A stretch of 61,688 nucleotides of DNA from Spirogloea muscicola (GCA_009602725.1 WELB01000007.1:293116-354803), one strand, 5' to 3'; shown: positions 33,101 to 43,740, counted from the first letter of the stretch. Numbers and translations are program-made. The notes: a model not told the origin generated them from the sequence alone.

Positions 33101-35051
33101 GGCCTGCAACAGGGAGTGCACTTGGACCGACCTTGGAAACAACACCATCAGCCCATGCAACCAAAATTTCTCCCGCTTCTAGGCCTGCAATTTCGCCAAC
33201 CCAGGAGAGGTCCTTCTCCATCGGTGCAGAGCTCCTCCCATCTTCGTCCACCTTCGGCTCCGTCTGACCGACATCATCAACTTGGGCGGCATTGACTTGG
33301 GCTTGATCTGGTTGGGCTTGATCTGGTTGGCCTTCAGCATCTGATGCAGAACGGAGGCCAATGACGACGTCTCCTAAACGATACGTGTAGTCTGGGTGCT
33401 CAAGGAGCTCATACACAGAGACGAGCTCCCCCTCCTCAAACTCCAACCTCTCATGAGGCTCACTGACCTGCCGAGACGAGGCCGAGGAGGCAGGGCGGTC
33501 AATCACTTACTACTGACTGTAGTGACAATCCTGCTTACAGTGCCGGGCAACAACAGGGCGCATCCGGGCACCTGCTTCATCCATTGCACAACAGCTGTCC
33601 TTTGCTTGAAGTCGACGCTCTTCACCAGGCCAGCTCGGGAAATCAAGCGCTCCTGCTGAGCCTCCTCCCCCACCGTCCGCTGAAGGACGTACTCATCTGG
33701 CCAGAAGTCATGGTCCCCCAGGTGATTGACAGGCACCAAGCTGCTGGCCTCCACCCCCTGAGACTGTTGACCAAGATACGAGCAACGGCCAGGTTCAGGT
33801 CTCTGGCAAGAAGCTCATTTGGTCATGCGGTCAAGGAGAGAATGCAGCAGTAGCAAGTGTGCGACCTGCCTTGCAGAGCACCCAGCAAGCTCTAACACCA
33901 GCTCCTGTTGTGGGCATGCAGTGACTCACCAAGGTGGCATCCTGCCACCGAACATCCACTTTCGTGTGCGTGCCAACAATCAAGAGAGCCTGCTCAGCCT
34001 CTGCCTCCCTCCGGCGTGCCCTCCTTTTTTGCTTCTTGGAGCGGGCCTTGCTCTTCTTCCTCGGGACAGCTGGCTGCGGTGCCGCGGCTTCACCAGCGGC
34101 GTCGTCAGGAGCACCGTCCGAGTCGTCCTCACCCGACCCTTGGCGCGCTTCTGGGGCGGGCTCTGGTATGGGCATGGTGTAGTCGCCGAGGCCCCAGTTG
34201 GTGTGGTAGAAGTACATGAGGGGCACAAGGTCCTCGGCCTGCATCCGCTCGGCCGGCACGTCCGGAGGAGCCTCGTGCCGGTGGGTGCCCTTGGGCCCGC
34301 CAGCTGCCAGCCAGAAGACGGTCACCGTGCCCGCCTCGACTTGAACCACGGTGCCCTGCCTGCGCTGGGGTCTCCAAGCTCCGTGCAGCCACTGAGCGTC
34401 TCGATACAGAGACGACCGGTCGGCCTCCACCCGCTGCCCGGGATAGTAGGGCGACTCCTTCTCGTCGTCGATTGGGCTCTGCTGGACAGGCTCCAGCCGC
34501 TCCTCGTCCACGTCCTGGAGCCGGCAGCGTGCTCCATCGTCAAAGGCCACCGTGACGGTGTCCAGGACGTCCTCGACGCGGCCCAGCCAGGAGCCGTGCA
34601 CGACGTACTGGCCGGGCCACAGCGGCCTGACCGGGCGGAGCAGGCGGCTGTCCACGTCCGGCACGCGGGCGCCACCGGGCCGCTCCAGCTCCACGCGCAG
34701 CTCCACGGCCACGACGGTGCCCATCATGCCGAGCGGATCCTGGGCCCACGCGACGATGTCGCCGTGCAAGAAGGAGCGGTCGAGGACGCGGAGGCTGTCG
34801 CGGGGGACGTGGTCGGCCCAGACGTCGCCGGTGAGCCAGGAGATGCGCACGTGGCCGTCGGGCAGCGGCGTGTCGTCCTCCTCGCCGCCGGCCTCCTCGT
34901 CCTCGCTCTCCTCGCCCTCGCTGTCGCCGAACACCCGCGTCACGATGCCCAGCCGCCGCGGGTGGTCCGGGTGCGCCACCACGTCGTCCGTGAACACCGC
35001 CACGTCCTTGCTGCTGCGCCCCGCCAGGGGCCGGTCCGCGGGGATGGCCAT
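30200..35051 (-). CDS. UBE2O / PHO2 (UBC24)-type ubiquitin-conjugating enzyme
   Basis: This is a giant E2 that carries its own substrate-binding N-terminal half and can act as a hybrid E2/E3. The plant member PHO2/UBC24 controls phosphate transporters, and UBE2O works on ribosomal proteins and others. Exon 1 is 33930-35051 (374 codons; start MAIPADRPLAGRSSKD), exon 2 is 33539-33763, and the next starts at 33467. The N-terminal half shows repeated H-P-D-H-P-R-R-L-G-I-V-T-R, V-V-H-G-S-W-L-G-R-V-like SH3-type blocks. The UBC fold is at the C-terminus: Y-V-R-A-Y-E-D-R-M-D-L-L-R-A-I-I-V-G-A-P-G-T-P-Y (about 31,400), then [22 protein letters not shown] with the active-site Cys (about 31,069). Later come A-K-P-Y-Y-N-E-A-G-Y-E and V-V-Q-H-F. 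The stop is at 30200-30202. The exon between the acidic middle and the UBC domain was not found. Confidence 0.88.
31724..31867. repeat. exact 72-bp tandem duplication
   Basis: Two adjacent identical 72-bp units start AAAGTCACGAGGACCACTCT and end CAGCATCGAGCT. The repeat lies inside the UBE2O-like gene, between the acidic middle region and the UBC exons, most likely in an intron. Confidence 0.9.
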
Positions 35052-35289
35052 GGCCGCCGGCGGAGCGGGAGAGGCGGGGGCCGCCGCCGCAGACGGCGGC
35101 AGGAGCGCCGCCCCCCGAGGAGCGCTGTCCCGAACGGAGCAGCGGCGCAGCGGCGGCGCGCGATGGGGCGGCGGCGGGGCGGTGGGCGCTTGCGAGACGG
35201 CCGCAGGTGCCTGCCAGTGTTGATGGAAGAGTGCGGCTGCTGCCGTTCGAGGGCGAGCGTTCGGTGGGCGAGCCAGCGAGGGGCACGCA

Positions 35290-36060
35290 CATCACAGCTC
35301 TTCCAGTCGTCCTTTTTTGGGTTGTTCATCCTTTTTGGGCTGGCTTCTCCAGCCGCCATCCTCAACGGGCGAGCCCTTCTCTCTTCCAGTCGAGGGCTAT
35401 GGCTTTTGATTGGCCAGCACAGAGAACAGAGTGCATGAAGTGAATGAAGGGGAAAATTTTACGTGTATTTGAAACAAACGAAGGCCACATGGCCAAGTAC
35501 AAAGGCAAGCACATCTTAAGACCTACATAACCTACAGTAAATTGACCCGCTCAGAAACCACGGGTCAAAACATAAAGGTCGCTAACCGATGCCTGGATAC
35601 TAGATGGCAGATACGGAGCCCTTCTGCCACCAACTAGAGCTCGCCCAGCTTTCTGGTGCAAAGCATTAGCCTGAGCACGCTGCAAACAGGCCGAAACTCG
35701 TCGTCGCAACAACGACAGATAAGCAGCTGGTAAGCCCATCTCAGCCGGGAACACATCTGCATGTCGTGTGTAGCCTAGATTGGCTATGTTTGGAAGGAGA
35801 GTAAGGAAACGAGGACCTAAGCAGCCGAAGATGTCGATTGCCGCTGGCAAGAGCTGATCACATCGGGAAATCGGGAATGAAGGGAGACGGGAGAGATGGC
35901 GAGCGGTGCTCATAAGACGCCGAATGCTCAGAGAAGAGGAGCTGGCCAAGCCAGCCCAAAAATAATGGACAAGCGGCCGAATGCCCTTAGAGGAGGGACT
36001 GGCCAAGCCAGCCCAAAAAGAATGGATAATTTCCAAAGCCAGAAAAGGTGCCGCATAGGA
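35290..36060. repeat. retroelement tails flanking the UBE2O-like gene 5' side
   Basis: A plus-strand UTR lies at about 35310-35395 (hairpin GGCTGG/CCAGCC, then GGGCGAGCCCTTC). A minus-strand type B copy runs 35430-36036, with a readable coding tail: L-P-A-A-I-D-I-F-G-C-L-G-P, then R-R-R-V-S-A-C-L-Q-R-A-Q-A-N-A-L, ending L-T-R-G-F-stop at 35551. Minus-strand UTRs with GGCTGGCCAAGCCAGCCC are at 35935-36020. Confidence 0.75.
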
Positions 36061-37480
36061 TCAAAGAGTGACGCATTTCGAGCCAATACACTTGAGAAGA
36101 GAGAAGGCGCGCGGTGCGCATGAAATTGAAAGGGAGGCCAGTTCTAGCCTTACAAATTACTTGAGAAGGGGAGTGAGGGCGCCGTGCAGCCGCGGGCGGC
36201 ACTCGGCCTTCTCACTACCTCGTCTCATCGGCTGGCGACGGCCAGCAGCCTACGCGCCCAAACCCCTCGACCGGAGGCCAGGCCCGCCACGCTGCCCGCC
36301 CACCTTCCCCTCCCCTTCCTCAGCCTGCTCGAGAAGGCGCGGCGCTTTGCCCTCTGCATCGTCTCTATGTTCTGCAGTGTTTTGTGGTGTAGTCCTTTTT
36401 CCGGCTCCTCTTTCTTTGGCTTTGGATATCGTCCATTCTTTTTTGAGCTGGCTTTGCCAGCCCCTCTTCTCTATGGGCGCGCACTTCTGACGAGAGGTTA
36501 CTGAGAGTTCGCTTACTGCTGTCTCAGTCCTTAGCACTCCGACTCCTTCAGACCTTGTCCATTCTTTTGGGCTGGCCTCTCCCAGCCACCAGTTAATCTG
36601 GCCGCGCTTGCTTTCTCATAAGACGCCGAATGCCCTTAGAGAAGAGGGGCTGGCCAAGCCAGCCCAAAAATAATGGACAAGACGCCGAATGCCCTTAGAG
36701 AAGAGGGGCTGGCCAAGCCAGGCCAAAAACAGTGGACAATATCCAGAGCCAGAAAAGGTGCCACATCGGATCAAAGAGTGACTCATTTCGAGCCAATTCA
36801 CTTGAGAAGAGAGAAGGCGCGCGGTGCGCATGAAATTAAAAGGCAGGCCAATGCTAGCCTTACAGATTACTTGAGAAGGGGAGTGAGGGCGCCGGGCAGC
36901 CGCGGGCGGCACGCGGCCTTCGTTCAAGAAGAAGAAGTAGCTCTCCCAATGGGCGCAAGGGCTGTGAGAAAGAAGAAAGAAGTGGCTCTCCCAATGGGGG
37001 CAAGGGCTGTGAGAAGCCAGCCCGAAAAGAATTGACAAGGTTCGAAGGGGCCAAACTACGAGCTAAGCAGCGTTCAAGAAGTGCGCGCCCACAGAGAAGA
37101 GGGGCTGGCAAAGCCAGTCCAAAAAAGAATGGACAATGTCCAAAGCCAAAGAAAGAGGAGCCGGGAAAAAGGACTACATCACAAAATACTGCAGAACACA
37201 GAGACGATGCAGAGGGAAGCTCAGTACCCACGAGTGAGCAACACCTTCGTTCCACCTCGTCTCATCGGCCGGCGACGGCCAGCAGCGCGCCGGGGAACCT
37301 AAGGGCCCAAACCCCTCGACCGGAGGCCAGGCCCGCCACGCTGCTCGCCCACCTTTCCCTCCCTTCCTCAGCCTGCTCGAGAAGGCGCGGCGCTTTGCGC
37401 ACGACATGAAGAGGGCGGCCACATCAAGCCCGTGCACCTCTGTTCAGGCCAAGGAAGCTTGGCGCCGCCTCGACGGGCTT
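36061..37480. repeat. local segmental duplication built of retroelement tails
   Basis: Two diverged copies of a compound block are present. The block TTTCGAGCCAAT-CACTTGAGAAGAGAGAAGGCGCGCGGTGCGC ... GGGGAGTGAGGGCGCC occurs at 36077-36200 and 36783-36905. The block CCTCGTCTCATCGGC-GGCGACGGCCAGCAGC ... GAGAAGGCGCGGCGCTTTG occurs at about 36220-36350 and 37255-37400. Between and beside them lie plus-strand (36390-36610) and minus-strand (36615-36780, 36925-37240) 3' UTRs with GGGCTGGC-AAA/CAA-GCCAGCCC hairpins. Confidence 0.72.
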
Positions 37481-39245
37481 GAAGAAACACCGCGTCCACA
37501 TTGAGAGCAGTGGCTATGAAGGCCAGCCCAAAGGAAGGGACAAGGTCTGAAGAGAGAGAGGTCTGAAAGGGCCGAATGGCGCAAGAAGCAAGATACTAAA
37601 CGCTAAGACGTCAGCAAGTAGGCTCTCAGTAACCTCTAGTCAGTAAATGGAGTCGGAATATCTGCGCGACGCGCGGCCTACCAACGGCCGCAAGAAAGTG
37701 GCTCTTCTAAAGAAGTGGAGCGTATTTTGGGTAATGGAGGGCCTGAGTGGCCAAGTACAAAGGCAAGCACATCGACAGATGCACATCACCTCCTGCTAAG
37801 CTGACCCGCTTAGCGACCACGAGTCAGCTCCTGGAGGTCGCCAACTGATGCCCAAATACAGGACGGCAAATGACAAGCCTTTTTGCCACCAGCTAAAGCA
37901 AAGGGGGCGAGGGCTGTGAAAGGCCAGCCAGGAATAGTGGACAAGGGAAGATCAGGCTCACTTCAGCGGCTTGGGCTTTCCGGCCTCTTCAATTCTCCCG
38001 CTCTCCCGCGCATGTGGTCTTCAGTCTCACTGCAGCGTCCTTTGGCTCACGTCCTGTATCTGCGAGCTGGCCATGCCCTGGCTCTGCTGCCTCCAGCTGT
38101 TGCCAGGGAACTTCTAACTTTGAATTTATTTGCCTGCTAGCATTCGACTTGCGGCTGCTAGTTAGGAAAAACTGAGCGGCTCGAGTATAGCTTGTGGGGT
38201 ACCTTGCTATCCCACTCCTCTGTAAATGTTATTCATCTGTGGGCTGTGCCCCTCGAAGCCCTCGCCGCCTTTCAAAGTTGCTGCTTCATATCCGGCGCGC
38301 ACTGCGCAAGTGATCAAAGGCAGGCCAAAATGAGCCAGCACACTGTTCAGGCGCAATCTAGTGCAAAGAATGGGGCCTCCAAAGAAAGCAAAGCCCTAGG
38401 CTAAGAGTCTGACATGAAGGGCCTTCCAGAATACTTTCCAGAAGGGGAATCCAGCGGCTTTTTAAGACGGGCAAGGGCTGTAGAAAGCCAGCCAACAGTA
38501 GGATGAACAAGGCTGTAGTTCTTCCACAACAAGGGGCAATGGCTGTGAAAGGCCAGCCCAAAATCAAAGAACGGGCAAGGTCCAGAGTTGCCGGAAATAA
38601 GTACACCACACAGCTAGTGCTACTGGGCGCGCAATTTCTTTCTATTATGGGGGCAGATCAACAAACCCTGATCAACGGCCGCAAGTCAGAGTAGCTTGCG
38701 GACGTAAAGGTGTCGAAGATGTAGGAGTCTAAAAGCGTTTAGTACTCAAGGTAGCAAGTGACCACGACGTACGGCAATTCAGTACTTCCTGATTTATAGC
38801 CATTGCCCCCAATAATCTGACAATCGGGCTGACCTTTCACAGCCATCGCCCCCATTTGGAAGACCACCTTCCCTCAAAGAGAGAAGAGAAGGGAAAGGAC
38901 TGGACAAGGCGCCTGTCCAGGCACTTCAGAAGCTCTCTCAGCAGGTAAAAGCGTGGATAGGGAGATGGTGGGCCTGAGAAGCCAAGCATTATGGCAAGTA
39001 CGTCAACAAAAGTACATCACCTGTTGCTAAGCTGACCCGCTCACTGACCGCAGGTCACCAAGTAGAGGTCGCCAAATTTGATGCCCGAGTACTGGACGGC
39101 GACTTGCAGGCCCTTCTGCCTCCAAGCTTGTCCAGCTCTCAATTCCAAAGCCTGAGCTCGCTGCAAAGAGGCTGACACATGACGTTGCAAAGACAATAAG
39201 ATATGCCGCAGGCAAGGCCAATTCAGCAGGAAGCACAGCTTCAGG
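37481..39245. repeat. older retroelement fragments
   Basis: Minus-strand type B tails are at about 37735-37905 and 38965-39240. The latter has the coding remnant V-S-A-S-L-Q-R-A-Q-A-L-E-L-R-A-G. A plus-strand coding tail is at about 38000-38165 (S-L-Q-R-P-L-A-H-V-L-Y-L-R-A-G-H-A-L-like). Minus-strand GGCTGTGAAAGGCCAGCC pieces are at 38465-38560. No host gene is recognised. From 39246 to 39798 there is a plus-strand type E relic (about 39465-39590) and then a CpG-rich promoter-like region. Confidence 0.6.
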
Positions 39246-39798
39246 CGTGCACTATGATTCAACAGCGGCGGTGTTAGCCAGTCGGTTGTGCATGTGCTCA
39301 CTTGTGTGTACTATAACCCACATTCAACTGCGGGGTGCGCTTTTACCTCTGCCTCCCATAGCACTGGGCTTCCGTTCGTGGGACTCATTCGTTTGCACCA
39401 AACTGCACCAGCTTTTGCCTCAATTGGTGTGGTATGGCCTCCCTATCTGCGGCTGCGAATTACTCGCATTTGCTGCTGCTCACCTGTGGGTACTGAGCTT
39501 TCCTTTGCGTCCTCTCGTGTCTAGCTGTGTAACTTTTCTTTGCGGCACCTGTTTTTGGCTCTTTGAATTGTGTCCATTCTTTCTTATCTCATGTCAAGCG
39601 CACCGGCTCGCCTTCTCACGTCATATCCTAGATCAGCCATACGTCGAAGACCGGACAGCTGCCCATGGTTGCCTCCTCCGCCACAAAGGTTTCCGCCAGC
39701 TCCCGCCCTCGCCGCTCTCCCCGCGGGACTCCTCCCGCTCGCCCTCCCTCGCTGCCGCTGCGCCCGCCCCACGGTGCCATGCCCCCATTCCCCGCGAG

Positions 39799-41860
39799 AT
39801 GAAGCCGTCGCTCTTCTTCTCCGGCTCCCTCGACCGCACGCTCCGAGCGCAGCTCGACGCTCTGCCCGACGCTGGCCGCTCGCGCCACTCTCTGCTCTGC
39901 GGCCCACCTCGGAGGTGTGCTCTCCGAAACCCCTGCCCTGGCCTGTCGCCTCACCCAGCACGTCAACTCAGAAAACAGGACTTACTCCCATTGTCGTCCC
40001 ATGGAAAGTGTGGAGCATGCTTGTGCCAGCGTGTACTTCTCGTTGGCTACAGTCCGTGCTTGTCGACCCGGGAACATGCACCACTAGTTGGGAGGGAGGT
40101 CTGCCGAGAAGTAAAAGACCTCACAAGCCACAGGCGAGCAGCACAAGCTCACAAGCATCGTCTGTCATGACTGCAGTGGCAAAACGTCTCTGCTATTCAA
40201 CTTTGCCTGCAACGTCTGCCTGCAGAATGGTGGAGGAACGGCAGTCATTATCTGCAAGCGGCAGAAACTGGAAGCATCCCCCCCCCTCCTCCCGCCAGTA
40301 AGGAGTGCCGGGTCGTCCTAAGATCCTTCGAAGGGTCCTCCTAAGGTCATTTGAAGAAGAGCTCAGTGATCTATGACCATCAAGCATGTGCCACCATTGG
40401 CGACTTTTCCAGACATGTTACAGACACTTATTTAGCTCTTGGCACAGACGCAGCAAAGCTGGAGCTGCTGCACGTGATGCCAGATGGAACAGAGATACCA
40501 GCAGAAAGCAGATGATGACACCGTGGACATCACGCTGAGCTTAAGAGTTGGATATTTGACAGCAATCAGAGGAGCCTACACACGAGCTGCTGATGTGCTT
40601 AAGAAGTCGAATATATAAAAGACTGATTTATGGTGACTTTGTTAACTACACTTGAGCTGCTAATGTGCTCAAGGTCTCGGATACTCATATCAAGCCTGAT
40701 CAGTTGACTCTGTTACCTGCAGGGTGCAGATATTCAATCTGATGCATATGAGAAAGTAGCTCTGAGGTAGACCCTGCACTGGGACTCTTCGTTATTGTGG
40801 CCTACACTCCATGATGGCCACCCTTCAGAACGCTCTCCTGCAATAAGTCAAGGACAGACATTGCGCGTCAATTTTTATGCAGTCTGCTTATCTCCTGCTC
40901 TCCTTGCTCATATTTGCTGCCATGCAGATCCAGAGTGAGACCCGGTCTTGTCGTTTCAGGTACTTGAGCGATGGGCAAGAACTGCGCAAGTACCTAGCTT
41001 GCTTGCACCTTTCCAGTCAGCTGCCCAGTCTCATCATTGTGGATGACTTCTATGAATACTGCAGCGAGTGAGCGCTGTCCTTCAGCTCCTTATCCTTGTA
41101 ACCTCGCTGGGCACATGCCATGACCTCGTCGTCAGCAAGTGCCAGATACTTATCACAGCCATCAAGGTGTGAAGGTCAAGGGCGTAGCTAATATCTCCAC
41201 ATACAATCACCAACAACTCGGTCCAGAGATGTAGAGCATGGGCTTGTAATGCCAAGGGAGATGAGCTTTGCAAAGATGCTGGCGCTGCTCCACGAGACAG
41301 TCAATCAGATCAGGTGCTACTGGTGGTGCTGAATCTGGTCGGCAGGACATGGGCTGCTCTGTATGCAATCTGGATTTGCTTTTGACAACTTGCATTGTCG
41401 AGGTCAAGCTGCCTACACCTGTTCTTAAGCTTCAGCATATAACACTTGCAGGCTTTTTGACAAGCATCGATGAACATGTACTGATCCTGATGTTTTGCGT
41501 GAAAGTGACATGCTAGGATCTCCGAGGTCTTGTGAGCTGCTAATCTCTGATGTGCTCGTTGGAGATGGCCCGCGCTTGTTGTACATATACAAGCGATGGA
41601 TTGCTGTGACCTACACAATTCAAGGTGATGATGAGGTGCATTCACATAAGAAGCATCGGAAGACTCAGTGCTGCCTGCTGGCCGTTACTGGGAATCATAT
41701 GCTTGTGAGAATGGCACCCTTTTGCCCAGCTGTTGACTGCAATGCTTGCCGTGTGCAGAAGCTGGAGAAGGTCTGCACAAGCTGCAGCAGTCCAAAGGCA
41801 CCCTGCAGGAAGGATACTGTCTGTGGGCTGCCATTTTCTCCATGTCTCAAGGATACTTGA
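39799..41860 (+). CDS. RecA-fold P-loop ATPase, SWSAP1-like
   Basis: Exons are 39799-39914, 40177-40297, 40723-40755, 40928-41067, 41227-41313 and from 41527, with phase kept. The N-terminus is M-K-P-S-L-F-F-S-G-S-L-D-R-T-L. The Walker A motif is built across an intron (G-P-P-R-S joined to G-K-T-S-L-L-F). A strand G-G-T-A-V-I-I-C-K-R-Q-K-L-E follows. Walker B is L-P-S-L-I-I-V-D-D-F in exon 4. Exon 5 has M-S-F-A-K-M-L-A-L-L-H-E-T-V and exon 6 has C-E-L-L-I-S-D and L-L-Y-I-Y-K-R-W. The pattern fits RecA/Rad51-paralog-like small ATPases such as SWSAP1, which in animals pairs with the SWIM-domain protein SWS1 in homologous recombination. That role here is inference. The first in-frame stop after exon 6 is at 41858-41860, but a donor at 41625 (GTGATG) could lead to a different end. 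The last part is Cys-rich and unlike the family. Confidence 0.72.
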
Positions 41861-41924
41861 CTTTGCGGGAGGTGCAAACCGCAAGTGGTGCCTGAGTGAG
41901 ACTCGGTCTTACAGAAGGGAGACC

Positions 41925-43440
41925 TGCTCTTGCAGACCTTGTACATTCCTTTGGGCCTCTCACAGCCACTGCCTTACATGGGAAGAGCTATTTCTTTCCT
42001 CCACCGCCTGGCCACCTGGTCGATGCTTGGTGTTGAAGTCGGGCCGGTAGCTTAAAGCATGCTGGCGTTCCCGCAAGCATTGGTTGCTTCTTACACCCCT
42101 TTTCGTTTCTATCCCGGTTCCAAAAGGGCGACGCTTTCCTGCCCTCTAGTCATTGTAATCTGCATTTGCTGACTAGAGGTTATTGAGCGCCCACTCGCAG
42201 AAGTCACAGAGAATAGTGCTGTGCTTTTGGCGCCTCCTGGCTGTTTCAAACCTTGAACAATCCGTCGGGCTGGCCTCTCCCAGCGTTTTGCCTTCCAGTG
42301 GACGAGCTCTTTCCTTCTTCTTATGCTCACTGCGCGATGACTGCCGCAGCCGACTGCGCCGGCAGAGTGGGCGAAGGAGGCGCGCGGTGCGCATGAAAAC
42401 ACTGTTCGAGGGGTGCAGACAGTGGGGCTACATGAAACGAAGCCGTATGCTAGGGTGGCCCTATGCTAAGGTAGTAGCAGTGTGATGTTAGTGCCAACGA
42501 GTGAGCACCTTGGCGCGTAGGAATGGTGAGCGTGCTTGCAACCCAACTCGCACAAAAGCTGGGCTGGCCATTTCCCCCCCAACCTTTGGAGAGAGAGCGC
42601 GGCCAAATTGACTGGTGGCTGTCAGAGGCCAGCCCAAAGGAATGGACAAGGTCTGAAAGGAGCCGGATGGCGTAGAAAGAAGAAGTGGCTCTCCCCATGG
42701 GGGCGAGGGCTGTCAAAAGTGTGTGATGGCGCAGAAAGCAAGGTACTAAGTGCTAAGACGGCAGCAAGGGGACTCTCAGTAACCTCTTTGGAGAGAAGTG
42801 GCTCTCCCAATGGGGGCAAGACGAAAGTGCTCGCCCAGAGAGAAGAGGGGCTGGCAAAGCCAACCCAAAAAGAATGGACGATGTCCAAAGCCAAAGAAAG
42901 AGGTGCCGAAAAAGAACTACTCTACAAACCACGAGACGATGCAGAGGGAAGCTCAATTTCCACGAGTGAGCAACATCAAGTCAGAGTAGCTCGCTGCAGG
43001 GACAGAGGCACTCCGCCGAGACTCGGAGGCAGCAGCCATAGCACGGCCTGCTCGCGTGTGGACGGCGTAGGCAAGGGAGCGTTAGAACGAGACCGCCAGG
43101 CGCATACGTAATACCTGTGAAAAGCCAGCCCGAAAAGTATTGACGAAGGGTCGAATGGGCCACAACGACGGAGGGGCCTGAAAAGAAGAAGTGGCTCTCC
43201 CAATGGGGGCAAGGGCTGTGAGAAGCCAGCCCGAAAATAATTGACAAGGTTCGAAGGGGCCAGACTACGAGCTAAGCAGCGACTGCGGGGCCTGAAGAGG
43301 CTATGGCAGAACGGGGGAGGATGGACCACTCAGAGCTACGAGTGAGGGAGGAAAAGAAGTACGAAGAACAAGCAGCACAGAAAAGAAACGAAGCAGCTAC
43401 GAAGCACTTAGCACTTAGTAACCCCTGCTAAGCAGCCTCT
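41925..43440. repeat. dense retroelement tail array
   Basis: Plus-strand UTRs are at about 41930-42000 and 42240-42320, with a coding end L-T-R-G-Y-stop near 42170-42186. A type F motif is at 42377-42400. Minus-strand copies run from about 42560 to 43440. They include a type E UTR with hairpin GGGCTGGC/GCCAACCC (wobble in the RNA) at 42848-42868, a coding tail down to about 42990, type D UTRs near 43120-43260 ending at TTC repeats, and a type A UTR at 43340-43440. Confidence 0.72.
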
Positions 43441-43625
43441 CCGAAAAAGAGTTCGGAGAGCTCTACTTCTTGGACTACGTGGCCACACAGGCCACGCACT
43501 ACGCCCGCAGGCCCACCTGTAGGGAGGTGGCTGTCGGCTCAACCGACGCTTAGTGTTGTGGTATCGTTCCGGTTACATTGTCTCGGCCCTTGCCGCCAGG
43601 GGCGCCCGGTACCGTAGAATGGAGT
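43441..43625. other. short unassigned segment between repeats
   Basis: This segment does not match the other tails I can see. The plus strand reads L-S-E-K-E-F-G-E-L-Y-F-L-D-Y-V-A-T-Q-A-T-H-Y-A-R-R-P and stops at 43551-43553. It could be a more 5' part of an element or a captured fragment. Confidence 0.35.
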
Positions 43626-43634
43626 GATAGAGAG

Positions 43635-43740
43635 GGTCCTTTTTCCGGCTCCTCTTTCTTTGGCTTTGGACTTTTTTGGATTTAGGGTTTAGGGTTTAGC
43701 GAAAGCCAGCCCCTGTTCTCTATGGGCGCGCACTTCTCTG
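43635..43740 (+). repeat. type E tail interrupted by a telomere-type array
   Basis: The left part (CCTTTTTCCGGCTCCTCTTT ... GGCTTTGGA) and the right part (GCCAGCCCCTGTTCTCTATG ... GCGCGCACTTCTC) match the tail at 36403-36487. Between them, where that copy has its lead-in and the 5' arm of the hairpin, this copy has CTTTTTTGGA followed by TTTAGGGTTTAGGGTTTAG (43681-43699). Confidence 0.8.
43681..43699 (+). repeat. interstitial telomere-type repeat, (TTTAGGG)2TTTAG
   Basis: Two full units and one partial unit of the plant and green-algal telomere heptamer lie in one orientation inside a retroelement 3' UTR. Confidence 0.9.

Noticed and set aside
33819-35438. 539-residue plus-strand open frame
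   Set aside because: It lies opposite exon 1 of the UBE2O-like gene, whose minus-strand frame has family motifs and a clean start and splice site. The plus frame is His/Pro/Val-rich without any family pattern.
37020-37060. GGTTCGAAG strings in type D tails as a possible Pol III B box (tRNA-derived SINE)
   Set aside because: The B box consensus needs GGTTCGANNCC. These copies end GGG, no A box lies at the right distance, and the strings sit inside a LINE 3' UTR.
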